Below are positions 1 through 8,307 of a DNA stretch of 64,000 nt, piece after piece. The DNA is from Myxococcales bacterium (GTDB lineage Bacteria > Myxococcota_A > Polyangia > Polyangiales > Ga0077539), in the NCBI GenBank assembly GCA_030652255.1, contig JAUSAZ010000117.1, forward strand, positions 62,001 to 126,000. Direction: 5' to 3'. A program made the translations under genes and the position numbers. Position 1 is the stretch's first letter. Each line of letters starts with the position of its first letter. The notes under the pieces were generated by a model. That model was given only the letters and a program-made list of their open reading frames with translations, had not been told where the DNA came from and did not search any database.

Positions 1-125
1 GCGTCCGGGTGGGCCAGGTGCCCCTTCCGCCGGTGCGCGCGTACTTCACGCGGGTGCACCAGAGCGTGACGGGCGTCGTGCGCGTGTCCAACCCGAGCGG
101 CTGGGTGATGCGCTACACGCCGTGA
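1..125 (+). CDS. 3' end of a gene cut by the window edge
   Basis: The open frame runs in from the left edge and stops at TGA 123-125. The last visible residues read SNPSGWVMRYTP. About 40 residues are visible, too few to assign a family. It converges on the carboxylesterase gene, with only 16 bases between the two stops. Codon use with GC-rich third positions matches the neighbouring genes, which supports it being coding. Confidence 0.55.
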   Translation, partial: VRVGQVPLPPVRAYFTRVHQSVTGVVRVSNPSGWVMRYTP

Positions 126-141
126 CGCGCGCGGCGCGGTA

Positions 142-1782
142 CTATCGCAGCGCCGCCGCGATGGCGTCGCAGCGTTCGGCGCGCACGCCGTTGGCCGCGG
201 CGACGGTGGTGTCGAGCACCAGGTGCGGGTCGGTGACGGCGTCGTAGGCGGGCCACGCGGGGGCGCCGCCGCCGTTGGGGTCGCCGGTCGCGGCGAAGCG
301 CAGCCAGTACCCCTGGAGGGCCTCGGAGAGCGCGAGGTCGGCGGCCGAGGGCCGGTAGCCCGCCACGCTCAGCGAGCCGAACACATAGAACAGCTCCAGC
401 CCGTGATAGGCGCCGTCGCGCGCCGCGAGCGGGGCCCGCGTCGGGTCGAGGCTCTTGGTGAAGAAGTACCGGTACACCCCCTCGGTCTGCGCGCCGCGGA
501 AGGTGCGGGCGATGGCGCGGGCGGGGCAGGTCCAGCGGGTGTCGGTGATGAGCGCCGCGAGGGCGGCCCGCGGCGTCGGGAAGCTCGCGGCGGGATAGAG
601 CGCGAGCACGGCGTCGACCTGCGCCGCGCCGAGGCCGTACTGCGCCAGGTAGGCGCGGGCGCTGGCCAGGTACTGCCCCTCGGTGAGCACCGTGGCGGGC
701 GCCATGCGCGCGGCCTCGTCGGCGTTGGTGCCGACGATCACCGGGACGCGGAGGTGCGTGCCCGCGGCGACGGTATCGAGCACGGCGCGCGGCAGCACGC
801 GGCCGTCGACCGAGGGCCCGAAGTCGTTGGGCGTCCAGCCCGTGACCACCGCCGGCAGCGCCCGCAGGATCGCCTCCGACGTCTGCGCCCGCAGGCACGC
901 CGCGGCGTCGGGTCGCCCGCCGCAGCCCGCGGCCGCGACGAGCCGGTCGCCCGCGCCGTTGGCGGTGGTGCGAGGCTGCACGGAGCAACCGCCGCTCTCG
1001 ATGGCGGCCGTCGAGAAGAGCCCTCGCGCGAGGGGCGACGCGGTGAGGGCGCACACGGCGACCCCTCCGGCGGACTCGCCGAAGAGCATCACGCGCGACG
1101 GGTCGCCGTGGAAGCGCTGGATGTTGGCCTGCACCCAGCGGAGCGCGGCGACGACGTCCTGGAGCCCGTAGTTGCCCGAGGCCCCGTCGGCGGACTCCCC
1201 ATCCAGGCTCGCGTGGCTGAGGAAGCCCAGCGCCCCGAGGCGATAGTTGACCGTGACCACCACCGCGCCGCGCGCCGCGAGGGCGCGCCCGTCGTACACG
1301 GCGACGTCGGCCACGGACACCGCGCTGCTGCCCTGGTTGAAGCCGCCGCCGTGCACGAAGAACAGCACCGGGAGCGGCGTCGCCGGGGCGGTCTCCGGGG
1401 TCCAGACGTTGAGCGTGAGGCAGTCCTCCTGGCCGGTGGGGTTGCCCATCGCGTCGAGCTGCGGGCACACCGCACCGAAGGCGTTGGCGTCGCGCACGCC
1501 GCTCCAGCAGGCCGCGGGCTCCGGGGCGCGCCAGCGGAGCGCGCCCACCGGCGGGGCCGCGAAGGGCACTCCCTGGTACGAGCGCACGCCGCCGAGGGTG
1601 ATGCCACGGACGGCGCCGCGGTCGGTCGCCACCACGCCGGGCTCGGCGCTCGGGGCCACCATGCACGCCGGCACATCCGGGGCCGCGTCGGGGCCTGCGT
1701 CGCCCGAGGGGACGGGCACCACCGACGAGGAGCCGCAGCCGACGAGGAGCGCGAGCGCGATCGGCGCCGTGGGGACTCGCAT
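142..1782 (-). CDS. Type B carboxylesterase, predicted lipoprotein
   Basis: A 546-residue alpha/beta hydrolase of the carboxylesterase type B family, expected to hydrolyse carboxylic esters at the cell envelope. The start chosen gives a lipoprotein signal with lipobox LVGC and lipidated Cys16, followed by a short Asp/Pro linker. The oxyanion motif HGGGF lies at 144-148, the nucleophile elbow GESAGG has Ser238, and a His in YHGLELFY fits the catalytic histidine. The length is usual for the family. The reading frame stays open far upstream, but those extensions have no signal peptide and run through the next gene. The natural substrate cannot be read from the sequence. Confidence 0.93.
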   Translation of the reverse strand: MRVPTAPIALALLVGCGSSSVVPVPSGDAGPDAAPDVPACMVAPSAEPGVVATDRGAVRGITLGGVRSYQGVPFAAPPVGALRWRAPEPAACWSGVRDANAFGAVCPQLDAMGNPTGQEDCLTLNVWTPETAPATPLPVLFFVHGGGFNQGSSAVSVADVAVYDGRALAARGAVVVTVNYRLGALGFLSHASLDGESADGASGNYGLQDVVAALRWVQANIQRFHGDPSRVMLFGESAGGVAVCALTASPLARGLFSTAAIESGGCSVQPRTTANGAGDRLVAAAGCGGRPDAAACLRAQTSEAILRALPAVVTGWTPNDFGPSVDGRVLPRAVLDTVAAGTHLRVPVIVGTNADEAARMAPATVLTEGQYLASARAYLAQYGLGAAQVDAVLALYPAASFPTPRAALAALITDTRWTCPARAIARTFRGAQTEGVYRYFFTKSLDPTRAPLAARDGAYHGLELFYVFGSLSVAGYRPSAADLALSEALQGYWLRFAATGDPNGGGAPAWPAYDAVTDPHLVLDTTVAAANGVRAERCDAIAAALR

Positions 1783-1862
1783 GGCCGGATGGTTTCGCAA
1801 GAAGCGATCGGTGTCGATACACGGAGCGCCCGACCACGCCCGCCGCGCAGGCGTTGTGCAGC

Positions 1863-2183
1863 TCAGCGGTGGCGACGGCCGCGGCGACCGTGGCGGCGGT
1901 CGATGTACGCGCCGTGGGGCGTGTGCACCACGACGGTGCGGCCGCGGCGGCCCCGGCGCACGTACACCGGCCGCACCTGCGGCTGCTGGTGCACCACGTA
2001 GACGGGCTGGGCGGGCTGCTGCACGACCACCACCTGCGGCTGCGGCTGGGCGATCACCACCGTGGGCGGCGCCGGGGTGCCGATGCGGATGCCCGCGCGA
2101 ACCTGGACCTGCGCGCCAGCGAGCGACGGGAGCGCCATCGAAGCGACGAGGGAAGCAAGAGCGACAAGGGAGCGAACATTCAT
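1863..2183 (-). CDS. Small secreted Gln/Pro/Val-rich protein with basic tail
   Basis: A 106-residue protein with a clear Sec signal peptide (about residues 1-24, ending SLAGAQ). The mature part is a low-complexity stretch rich in V, Q and P (for example VVVVQQPAQPVYVV), followed by an Arg/Gly/His-rich tail that ends RRGRRHR. No catalytic domain is visible. Such short exported proteins with repeated VVV/QP and basic tails are often predicted to associate with the envelope, but I do not recognise a family. It ends 80 bases upstream of the esterase start on the same strand, so the two may be cotranscribed. Confidence 0.75.
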   Translation of the reverse strand: MNVRSLVALASLVASMALPSLAGAQVQVRAGIRIGTPAPPTVVIAQPQPQVVVVQQPAQPVYVVHQQPQVRPVYVRRGRRGRTVVVHTPHGAYIDRRHGRRGRRHR

Positions 2184-2362
2184 GAGTGACCTCACAGGGC
2201 GATCGACGATCCGAGCGCTTGAGAGGGGTTGAGCACCGCGCGTGCCGACCCGCGAAGCACTGCAATCCGAGCGCAATCGAGGTGTATACGAAGCGCACAG
2301 CGCGGCGCGCCGCCACAGTGGGCCCGGCGGGGCACGCACGAACGCACCAGCCGACCCGAGCG

Positions 2363-2511
2363 CCCGCTCACGCCTGCAATCACCGTCCTCGCCCTCCGAG
2401 GGGAGCGCCCACCCACGTCCACAGTCACCGGCCTCGCCGATCGAGGGGAGCACCCGCCCACGTCCACAGTCACCGGCCTCCGCCCAACCCTTCAAGTCCC
2501 CTGTGGAAAGG
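2363..2511 (+). repeat. Tandem 45-bp units ending in a shared terminal motif
   Basis: Lies in the 372-base gap between the small secreted gene and the DUF309 gene; 2184-2362 shows nothing recognisable. Roughly two and a half copies of a 45-bp unit are present (one complete unit at 2415-2459, the next starting at 2460), each centred on a CTCCGAGG or GATCGAGG dyad followed by GGAGCACCCGCCC. The array ends with CAAGTCCCCTGTGGAAAGG (2493-2511). The same unit and terminal motif recur at 3511-3812, 10983-11384, 13100-13550 and, for the unit, 22216-22330. Confidence 0.85.
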
Positions 2512-2555
2512 TACCGGGGGTACGCTGCGGCCATGCTCCCAGCCGCGGCGTCGAG

Positions 2556-2927
2556 GTGAGCGAGCTCGCGCGAGACCCGCGCTTCGTCGAGGGCGTCGCG
2601 CTCTACGAGGCGTCGCGCTACTGGCACGCGCACGAGGCATGGGAGGCGCTCTGGCGCGCCGCGGACGACGACGCGCACCGGCGGCTGTTGCAGGGGCTCA
2701 TCCAGGTGGCCGCGGCGCTGCACCACCTCACGGCGAGGCGCGACGCCGAGGCCTGCCTGCGGGTGCTGGCGCGCGCCCGGGCGAAGCTCGACGGGCTCCC
2801 GGAGGTCGTCGGCGGGGTCGACGTGCGGGCGCTGCGCGAGGGGGCCGGGCGCTGCGCCGGGGAGGTCGCCCGCGGGGGCTTCGATCCGAGCGTGGCGCCG
2901 CCGGTCTGCGGGGCCGTGGCGCCGTAG
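2556..2927 (+). CDS. DUF309 family protein
   Basis: A 123-residue all-helical protein with the hallmark DUF309 pattern: HEAWEALWR near residue 25 and LLQGLIQVAAALHH about 15 residues later. Members are widespread and functionally uncharacterised. I chose GTG 2556 because it gives the usual N terminus; ATG codons further upstream fall inside the repeat array. It is followed after 18 bases by the broken kinase gene on the same strand. Confidence 0.85.
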   Translation: MSELARDPRFVEGVALYEASRYWHAHEAWEALWRAADDDAHRRLLQGLIQVAAALHHLTARRDAEACLRVLARARAKLDGLPEVVGGVDVRALREGAGRCAGEVARGGFDPSVAPPVCGAVAP

Positions 2928-2945
2928 CGCGCCGCGGGGCGACCG

Positions 2946-3462
2946 ATGGCACCCGACGCACGACCCACGGCCCGCGCGACGACCGGCGGCGACACCGGGG
3001 AGGTGCCGGTGATCGGCGGGCGCTACGAGATGCGCCGGGCCATCGGGCGCGGCGGGATGGGCGTGGTCTACGAGGCCGAGAACACCTGTGACGCGCCGGG
3101 GGGTGGCGCTGAAGGTGCTCGACCCCGCGCGCAGCGGGAGCCCCGGGAAGGTCGAGCGCTTCATGCGCGAGGCGAGGGCCGCGTCGGCGCTGCGGCACCC
3201 CAACGTCGTCGACGTGCTCGACATGGGGCAGGACCCCGCCGACGGCGCCCTCTACATCGTGCAGGAACTCCTCCGCGGCGAAGACCTCGGCGCCCTGCTC
3301 GCCCGCGAGGCGAGGCTCCCCGAGGCGCGCGCGCGGGCCCTGATCATCCCCGCGCTGCGGGGCCTCGCGGCGGCCCACGCCGTGGGCATCTCGCGCCGCG
3401 CGCTGGTGTCGAAGCTGGAGCAGTACAACCTCCCCCGTCCCCGCAAGCCGCGCGAGGCGTGA
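2946..3462 (+). pseudogene. Broken Ser/Thr kinase N-lobe joined to a Fis-type helix-turn-helix tail
   Basis: ATG 2946 opens a frame that reads into a protein kinase N-lobe with a glycine loop (GRGGMGVVYEAEN). The frame is then lost; kinase reading resumes in another frame from about 3088 (RRGVALKVL carries the VAxK lysine). Removing one base, for instance T3087, restores a continuous kinase frame. The second frame passes through the helix C Glu (FMREARAASAL) and the hinge to GLAAAHAVGI, where the HRD catalytic loop should follow. Instead it continues SRRALVSKLEQYNLPRPRK, which matches the C-terminal Fis-type DNA-binding helix of sigma-54 activators. The catalytic lobe is missing. A deletion through a short shared AVGI-coding sequence would explain the join. 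Not expected to make an active kinase. Confidence 0.8.
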
Positions 3463-3510
3463 GGCCGTAGGGAGGCACGGCGCGTGAGGCGCGCGATGCG
3501 GACGTGCGCG

Positions 3511-3812
3511 ACCGCTCACGCCCACGGTCCCCGGCCTCGCCCTCCGAGGGGAGCACCCGCCCACGGTCCCTTGCCTCGCCGTCGCGGGAGCGACGAGCGC
3601 GACCGCTCACGTCGTCCCAGTGCGCCCAGGCCGGAGCGACCGCCCGGGGGCTCCGCTCCGGACGTCGGGTCCGGAGAGGTTTTGGGGGGACTGCCTCGGG
3701 GCTACGCCGGGGACTGACGACGTGACCGGGTGCTCCCCTCGGAGGGCGAGGCCAGGGATCGCAGGCGTGGGCGGGTGCTCCCCTGAACCCATCAAAGTCC
3801 CCTGTGGAAAGG
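3511..3812. repeat. Inverted pair of 45-bp-type units with terminal motif
   Basis: Fills most of the 363-base gap 3463-3825. The left arm (about 3514-3559) and right arm (about 3727-3771) are reverse complements built from the CTCCGAGG-centred unit also seen at 2363-2511. They enclose about 165 bases of unrelated GC-rich sequence containing a further small dyad around 3640-3685. The right end carries AAAGTCCCCTGTGGAAAGG (3794-3812), the same terminal motif as the other copies. No coding potential is convincing here. Confidence 0.8.
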
Positions 3813-3825
3813 CACCTGAGGGGCG

Positions 3826-4053
3826 CTACCGGCTCCAGCGCTCCCAGGCGCGGCGCGCGTAGGCGAGGCGCTCGGCGCCGGTCGGGTAGCGCCGCGTGAA
3901 CCACGCCACGAGCTCCCGGGTCTCGGCGATCTCCTCCGGCGTCAGCGGCGCGGCGGCGCGGCGCGCGAACTCGGCGGCGTCCATCGGCGCGTCGCAGAGC
4001 GCCCGCAGCCTCGCGCGCTCCTCCGGGGAGGCCGCGACCAGTCGCTCCCTCAC
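3826..4053 (-). CDS. Small protein paired with a nucleotidyltransferase
   Basis: A 75-residue, charged, mainly helical protein (starts VRERLVAASPEERARLRAL, ends ARRAWERWSR). Its GTG start overlaps the stop of the upstream nucleotidyltransferase gene by 3 bases, so the two are translationally linked. I do not recognise a family. The pairing of a small helical protein with a minimal nucleotidyltransferase is a common layout in toxin-antitoxin and conflict loci, but no sequence motif here proves such a role. Confidence 0.7.
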   Translation of the reverse strand: MRERLVAASPEERARLRALCDAPMDAAEFARRAAAPLTPEEIAETRELVAWFTRRYPTGAERLAYARRAWERWSR

Positions 4054-4526
4054 GGCTCGCGCTCCGCGATCAACACGTCCAGCATGCGGAGGTCGGCGAG
4101 GTCCTTCTCCCTGGCGGCGAAGCGCTTGGTGCGCCGAAGGTCGGCGAGCGTCGGGATCATCACCCTCACGTGGTCGTCGAGCCAGAGCTCGGCCCGCCGT
4201 CCCCACAGATCGTCGAAGGCCACGATCTCGCCGTCGACCGTCGGGACGGTCCGCGCGATGAGCACGTCGACGTGCTCGTCGTTCTGCAGGACGTACCTCC
4301 CCCGTCGGCGCGCCTCGGCGGCGTCGACCGTCGCCACGAGCTCGAAGGGCTCGACGGCTCCGTTGAGGAGCTCGACGTCGTCGAAATGCAGCCAGAAGTC
4401 GTAGTCCGCCGTCAGCACCGGGAGCCCGAGCAGCACCAGCGCGCGACGCCCGAACAGCAGGGCACGGGCGCCCGAGGCTTCGATCGCCGCGAAGAATGAG
4501 AGTTCATCGAAGTGGCTCCCGTGCAT
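4050..4526 (-). CDS. Nucleotidyltransferase-superfamily protein
   Basis: A 158-residue protein of the minimal nucleotidyltransferase superfamily. The expected G-x-D-x-D pattern is visible: FGRRALVLLGLP leads to Asp41 and Asp43 in ADYDFWL, and a third acidic residue is Asp87 in HVDVLIA. A C-terminal REKDLADLRML helix resembles that of DUF6036/AbiEii-like members. The usual GG/GS of the first motif is GR here, so activity is uncertain. It overlaps the start of the 75-residue gene, and a macrodomain gene is divergent 117 bases upstream. An antitoxin, a toxin or a housekeeping role are all possible. Confidence 0.75.
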   Translation of the reverse strand: MHGSHFDELSFFAAIEASGARALLFGRRALVLLGLPVLTADYDFWLHFDDVELLNGAVEPFELVATVDAAEARRRGRYVLQNDEHVDVLIARTVPTVDGEIVAFDDLWGRRAELWLDDHVRVMIPTLADLRRTKRFAAREKDLADLRMLDVLIAEREP

Positions 4527-4643
4527 CGGCTCGCAGTGTATCGACTGCCCACACGGCCCACCACCGCCTGCGCTGCGCCCTTCACCTCGCCGGGTGGCGG
4601 AAGGTCCACGGGTGCTTCGCGGGAGTCGTGATAGGCCACTGCG

Positions 4644-5093
4644 ATGAGCATCGAGGAGCGCACCGGGGACCTCTTCGCGCAGCCCGACCTGACGGCGCTG
4701 GCGCACGGCTGCAACTGCGCGGGGGCGATGGGCAAGGGCATCGCCGTCGCCTTCAAGCAGCGCTGGCCGCGGATGTACGAGGAGTACCGGGCGCGCTGCG
4801 GCGACAAGCGCTTCCGGGTGGGCGAGGTGTTCGTGTGGCAGGAGGGCGGGGTGACGGTGTTCAACCTGGGCACCGAGGAGCACTGGCGCACGGGGGCGCG
4901 CATCGAGCACATCGAGCGCGCGGTGGGCGCGATGGCCCGCGAGGCCGCGGCCCTGGGCGTCACCCGGGTGGGCATGCCGCGCATCGGGGCGGGCCTCGGG
5001 GGCCTCGCGTGGGCCGACGTGCGGGCGGCGCTCGAGCGGGCGACCGAGGGCACCGGGCTCACGCTGGTGGTGGTGTCGCTGCCGCGGGGGTGA
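4644..5093 (+). CDS. Macrodomain (ADP-ribose-binding) protein
   Basis: A 149-residue single-domain macro protein. The ADP-ribose-binding signature is clear: HGCNCAGAMGKGIAVAFKQ at about residues 20-38, and the second loop PRIGAGLGG near residue 115. It resembles small cytosolic macrodomain hydrolases of the TARG1/Poa1p type, which remove ADP-ribose from proteins or from ADP-ribose 1''-phosphate. No DarT-like ADP-ribosyltransferase lies next to it, so it should not be called DarG. It is divergent from the nucleotidyltransferase pair. Confidence 0.9.
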   Translation: MSIEERTGDLFAQPDLTALAHGCNCAGAMGKGIAVAFKQRWPRMYEEYRARCGDKRFRVGEVFVWQEGGVTVFNLGTEEHWRTGARIEHIERAVGAMAREAAALGVTRVGMPRIGAGLGGLAWADVRAALERATEGTGLTLVVVSLPRG

Positions 5094-5201
5094 AGCGCGT
5101 CGTATCCCTCCCCGGCGTTCATGCGAGGGACGCCAGTCTCCGCGGTCCGGGATCAATTCTCCCACGCGTCGGGAGCCCCCCAGCGGGTAACGTCGCAGGG
5201 G

Positions 5202-7076
5202 ATGAAACGCGAGAACGAGCTCAACGCGCGCACCGTGCTCCTCGGCTGCCTCTTGTGCGCGGTGGCCGCCGCCGCCACGCCCTACGTCACGCTCAAGCTG
5301 GGGCAGAGCGTCGACCTCACCATGGGCGGGATGTTCCTCGCCGCGTTTGCCCTCGGCAAGCGGGTGAAGGGGCGCGAGCTCGCGGTGCAGCTCAACCTCA
5401 TCCAGTCGATGATCGGGATGGTCGCGGGCATCGCCTTCATGGTCGTGATCCTCGCGGCCTTCTTCTACATCAAGGCCCTCACCGGGCGGGACATCGGCTT
5501 CCATCCCACCTCGCTCCAGATGTTCCTCTGGCTGGTGGTCTCGGCCAACCTCGGGGTGTTCATGGGGATCATCCCCCGCACCGCGATCCTCCGGGATCGC
5601 AAGCTGCCGTGGCCGACCTCCCGCGCGACGCTCTCCATCGCGCAGACCCTGAGCGACCCGAGCGCCGACGAGAGCACCAAGGCCCGCCGCGACGTGCTCA
5701 CCACCACCACCGGGGTCGCGGGCTTCCTCACCTTCCTGCGCGACGGCCTCGGGGTCCTCCCCTCGATCGTGGGCAACCCCCTGCTCAACATGGCCCTGGG
5801 CCTCGAGCTCGCGGCGCTGGGCCTCGGCATGCTGGTGCCGCTCTCCGTCGGCCTCTCCGGGCTCGCGGGCACCTGGATCGTCGCCACCTTCGGCGCCACC
5901 GCCGCCCGCTACGCCGCGCTCTCCGGCGTCCCCGAGGCGGAGCTCGGCCGCTGCCTCGCGGCGCTCGACGGCCTCCCGGGCCTCTCCGGCGCGCCGCGCG
6001 ACGCGTCGATGGCCTTCCTCACGGAGTCCTGCGGCAAGGCCGCGGAGTTCTCCCAGGCGCACTCGCACTTCAAGTACGTGGTGCAGTGGATGATGTGGCC
6101 GGCCACCGCGATGATGATCGCCGCGGCGGTCACCAGCGTGCTCATCCCGGTGGTGCAGAGCGTGCTCACGCGCAACGCGCCCCCCGAAGAGGCGCCCTTC
6201 GAGTCGCTGGCCGACGAGACCATCCCCACCTGGTGGACGGTCACCGGCCTCGGCGTGAGCGTGACCCTCCTCGTGTGGCTCACCACCGCGTGGTTCCACA
6301 TGCCCGTGGCCGAGGTGCTGCTCGCCGTGGCGATCCAGCCGCTGCTCATCGTGGCGGGGCTGCGCGTGCTGGGCATCACCGGCGCCGGGCCCGTGTCGCT
6401 CATGGCCAACGCGACGCAGTTCCTCTTCGGGATGCTCTGGCCCGCGCAGATTCGCGCGAACCTCACCGCGGCCTACATCAGCGCGAGCCCGCAGGCGTCG
6501 TCCGAGAACGTCGTGCCCGCCTTCTGGGTCGCGCAGCGCCTCGGCGGCCGCTTCCGCACCCTGGTCATCGCGCAGCTCATCGTGATCCCCATCGGCGCGC
6601 TGCTCACGCCCATCGTGTTCAACGTGCTGCAGCACACCTACGGCATCGGGCTCAACCCGGGGCAGCTCTCCGCCCCGACGGGCCTCAAGATCGCCACGCT
6701 CGCCATCGCGATGGAGCGCGGCCTCGGGTACCTCCCGCACGGCGCGCTCACGGCCTCGAAGGTGGGCATCGCGCTCGGGGTGATCTTCGAGCTCCTCCAC
6801 GCGGTGCGCAGCAAGGACGGCCACGGCAGCCGCTTCTGGTTCGTGCCCATCCCCGCGGCGCTGGGCTTCGCGCTGATCCTCCCTCCATCGCTCAACATCG
6901 CCATCGCCATCGGCGCGGTGACCGCCGCGGTGTGGCGCAAGGCCAACCCGACGCCCGAAGGCAGCTACGAGCGCTACGCCGCGCCGCTCGCCTCGGGGCT
7001 CATCGCGGGCGAGGCCGTGGTCGGCTCCATCCTGATGCCCGCCCTGGCGATGCTGCTGGAGATCATCCGCCGCTGA
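5202..7076 (+). CDS. OPT family oligopeptide/metal-chelate transporter
   Basis: A 624-residue polytopic inner-membrane protein of the oligopeptide transporter (OPT) family, which imports small peptides or metal-siderophore complexes by cation symport. N-terminal features typical of bacterial OPT proteins include TPYVTLKLGQSVDLTMGG and a PRTAILRDRKLPWP loop between early membrane segments. A long cytoplasmic loop follows (about residues 180-195, DPSADESTKARRDVL). The C-terminal half has further hydrophobic segments and the GLGYLPHGALTASKVGIALG stretch. The start at ATG 5202 removes 27 non-hydrophobic residues of upstream frame. It appears to be a single-gene unit. Confidence 0.9.
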   Translation: MKRENELNARTVLLGCLLCAVAAAATPYVTLKLGQSVDLTMGGMFLAAFALGKRVKGRELAVQLNLIQSMIGMVAGIAFMVVILAAFFYIKALTGRDIGFHPTSLQMFLWLVVSANLGVFMGIIPRTAILRDRKLPWPTSRATLSIAQTLSDPSADESTKARRDVLTTTTGVAGFLTFLRDGLGVLPSIVGNPLLNMALGLELAALGLGMLVPLSVGLSGLAGTWIVATFGATAARYAALSGVPEAELGRCLAALDGLPGLSGAPRDASMAFLTESCGKAAEFSQAHSHFKYVVQWMMWPATAMMIAAAVTSVLIPVVQSVLTRNAPPEEAPFESLADETIPTWWTVTGLGVSVTLLVWLTTAWFHMPVAEVLLAVAIQPLLIVAGLRVLGITGAGPVSLMANATQFLFGMLWPAQIRANLTAAYISASPQASSENVVPAFWVAQRLGGRFRTLVIAQLIVIPIGALLTPIVFNVLQHTYGIGLNPGQLSAPTGLKIATLAIAMERGLGYLPHGALTASKVGIALGVIFELLHAVRSKDGHGSRFWFVPIPAALGFALILPPSLNIAIAIGAVTAAVWRKANPTPEGSYERYAAPLASGLIAGEAVVGSILMPALAMLLEIIRR

Positions 7077-7131
7077 GCCGAGCCCGTTGCCTTGCGGCGC
7101 GATCGCCGCGAACATCCCGGCCATCGCCCCG

Positions 7132-8256
7132 ATGGAGAAGCCCTTGGCCCTGCGCCGCCCGCTCTTTCTCATGCTCGCGCTGGTGGGGGCCTGCGAGGGG
7201 ACGGCCCCCGTGACGGCGGGTGACGCCGGCGCCATCGATGCCACGAAGGACGCGGCGGAGGAGGACGCGGCAGTCGACGTGGCGGTCGACGCGGCGGAGG
7301 AGGACGCGGGCGTCGCCGAGCTCGACGTACCGCCCGACCGGGTGCGGGTGGTGCCGACCACGTGGCCGCCGTCGCCTCCGCCGATGCCGACGTACTCGCG
7401 CGGCGCGTGCCCGACGCTGCGCGCGGGGCCCGGCGCAGCAGCGGGGCTCAACGCGGATTTCCCCACCGGGGCGGCGCGGCGGCAGTTCCGGCTCATCGTG
7501 CCCGCGAGCTACGACCCGGCGGGCGCCGAGCGCTGGCCGCTGCTGGTGGCGTGGCACTGGCTCGCGGGGGACAGCGGGCAGCTCGTGCGCGAGGGGGACA
7601 TCGAGGCCGCCGCGGCGCGCTACCGGATGATCGTCGTGGTGCCCGACCAGCAGCGCGAGGCCGACGGGCGCGCGAGCAACTACTTCACCTGGCCCTTCAT
7701 CCTCTCCAGCCGCCCGGAGGCCGAGCGGATCTTCCTCGACGACATGCTCGCGTGCGTCACGGCGCAGTACCGCGTCGACCCGGCGCGCGTGCACGCGATG
7801 GGCGTGAGCGCGGGCGCCCTGTGGCTCACGTCGCTGCTGAGCACCCAGTACGCGCAGCGCTTCGCGTCGGTGGCGATCCTCTCCGGGGGCCTCGGGTACG
7901 TGCCCAACGTGCTGCGGCTGGAGTACGAGCCGCAGCCCAACAAGTTCCCGGCGCTGGTGGTGTGGGGGGGGCCGAGCGACCGGCTCCTCGTAGACTTCGA
8001 CGACGCCTCGCGCCGGCTGCGCGACGCCCTCGTCGACGACGGGCACTTCGTCATCGCCTGCACCCACGACCGCGGCCACGCGCTGCCCCCGCTCGTGGCG
8101 CCCGCGCCCGACGAGCCGCGCTCGGCCTTCGTGTGGCGCTTCTTCCTCGACCACCCCTACGGCCGCGCGCCCGCCACGTCGCCGTACCTCGCCGCCGGGC
8201 TCCCGCCGGGCGCCCCCTCGTGGTGCGGCATCCCGCCGGAGATCCGCGGTCGCTGA
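7132..8256 (+). CDS. Esterase lipoprotein (PHB depolymerase/LpqC-like hydrolase)
   Basis: A 374-residue alpha/beta hydrolase. The chosen ATG gives a lipoprotein signal with lipobox LVGAC (Cys21), then an Asp/Ala/Glu-rich linker with repeated AAEEDAAVDVAVD-like runs. The catalytic part resembles polyhydroxybutyrate depolymerase/feruloyl esterase-type proteins: nucleophile Ser226 in GVSAGA and histidines H312 and H316 in HDRGH. Surface-anchored ester hydrolysis is likely; the substrate is unknown. It ends just before the 485-base inverted repeat and converges on tonB. Confidence 0.85.
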   Translation: MEKPLALRRPLFLMLALVGACEGTAPVTAGDAGAIDATKDAAEEDAAVDVAVDAAEEDAGVAELDVPPDRVRVVPTTWPPSPPPMPTYSRGACPTLRAGPGAAAGLNADFPTGAARRQFRLIVPASYDPAGAERWPLLVAWHWLAGDSGQLVREGDIEAAAARYRMIVVVPDQQREADGRASNYFTWPFILSSRPEAERIFLDDMLACVTAQYRVDPARVHAMGVSAGALWLTSLLSTQYAQRFASVAILSGGLGYVPNVLRLEYEPQPNKFPALVVWGGPSDRLLVDFDDASRRLRDALVDDGHFVIACTHDRGHALPPLVAPAPDEPRSAFVWRFFLDHPYGRAPATSPYLAAGLPPGAPSWCGIPPEIRGR

Positions 8257-8307
8257 GCGTCATCCCTTTCTACGGTGCCGCTGAGCCCGTCACCGCGTGT
8301 TTCAACC

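Noticed and set aside
2363..2511. 45-bp tandem units considered as a CRISPR or centromere-like array
   Set aside because: The units are contiguous with no spacers, occur at several loci, and end in a transposon-like terminal motif.
4644..5093. DarG antitoxin of a DarTG system
   Set aside because: The macrodomain gene has no DarT-like neighbour and is the length of stand-alone hydrolases.
4527..7496. Upstream extension of the nucleotidyltransferase frame across the OPT gene
   Set aside because: The extension is antisense to a clear transporter gene and has the Arg/His/Glu/Gly-rich composition of a shadow frame.
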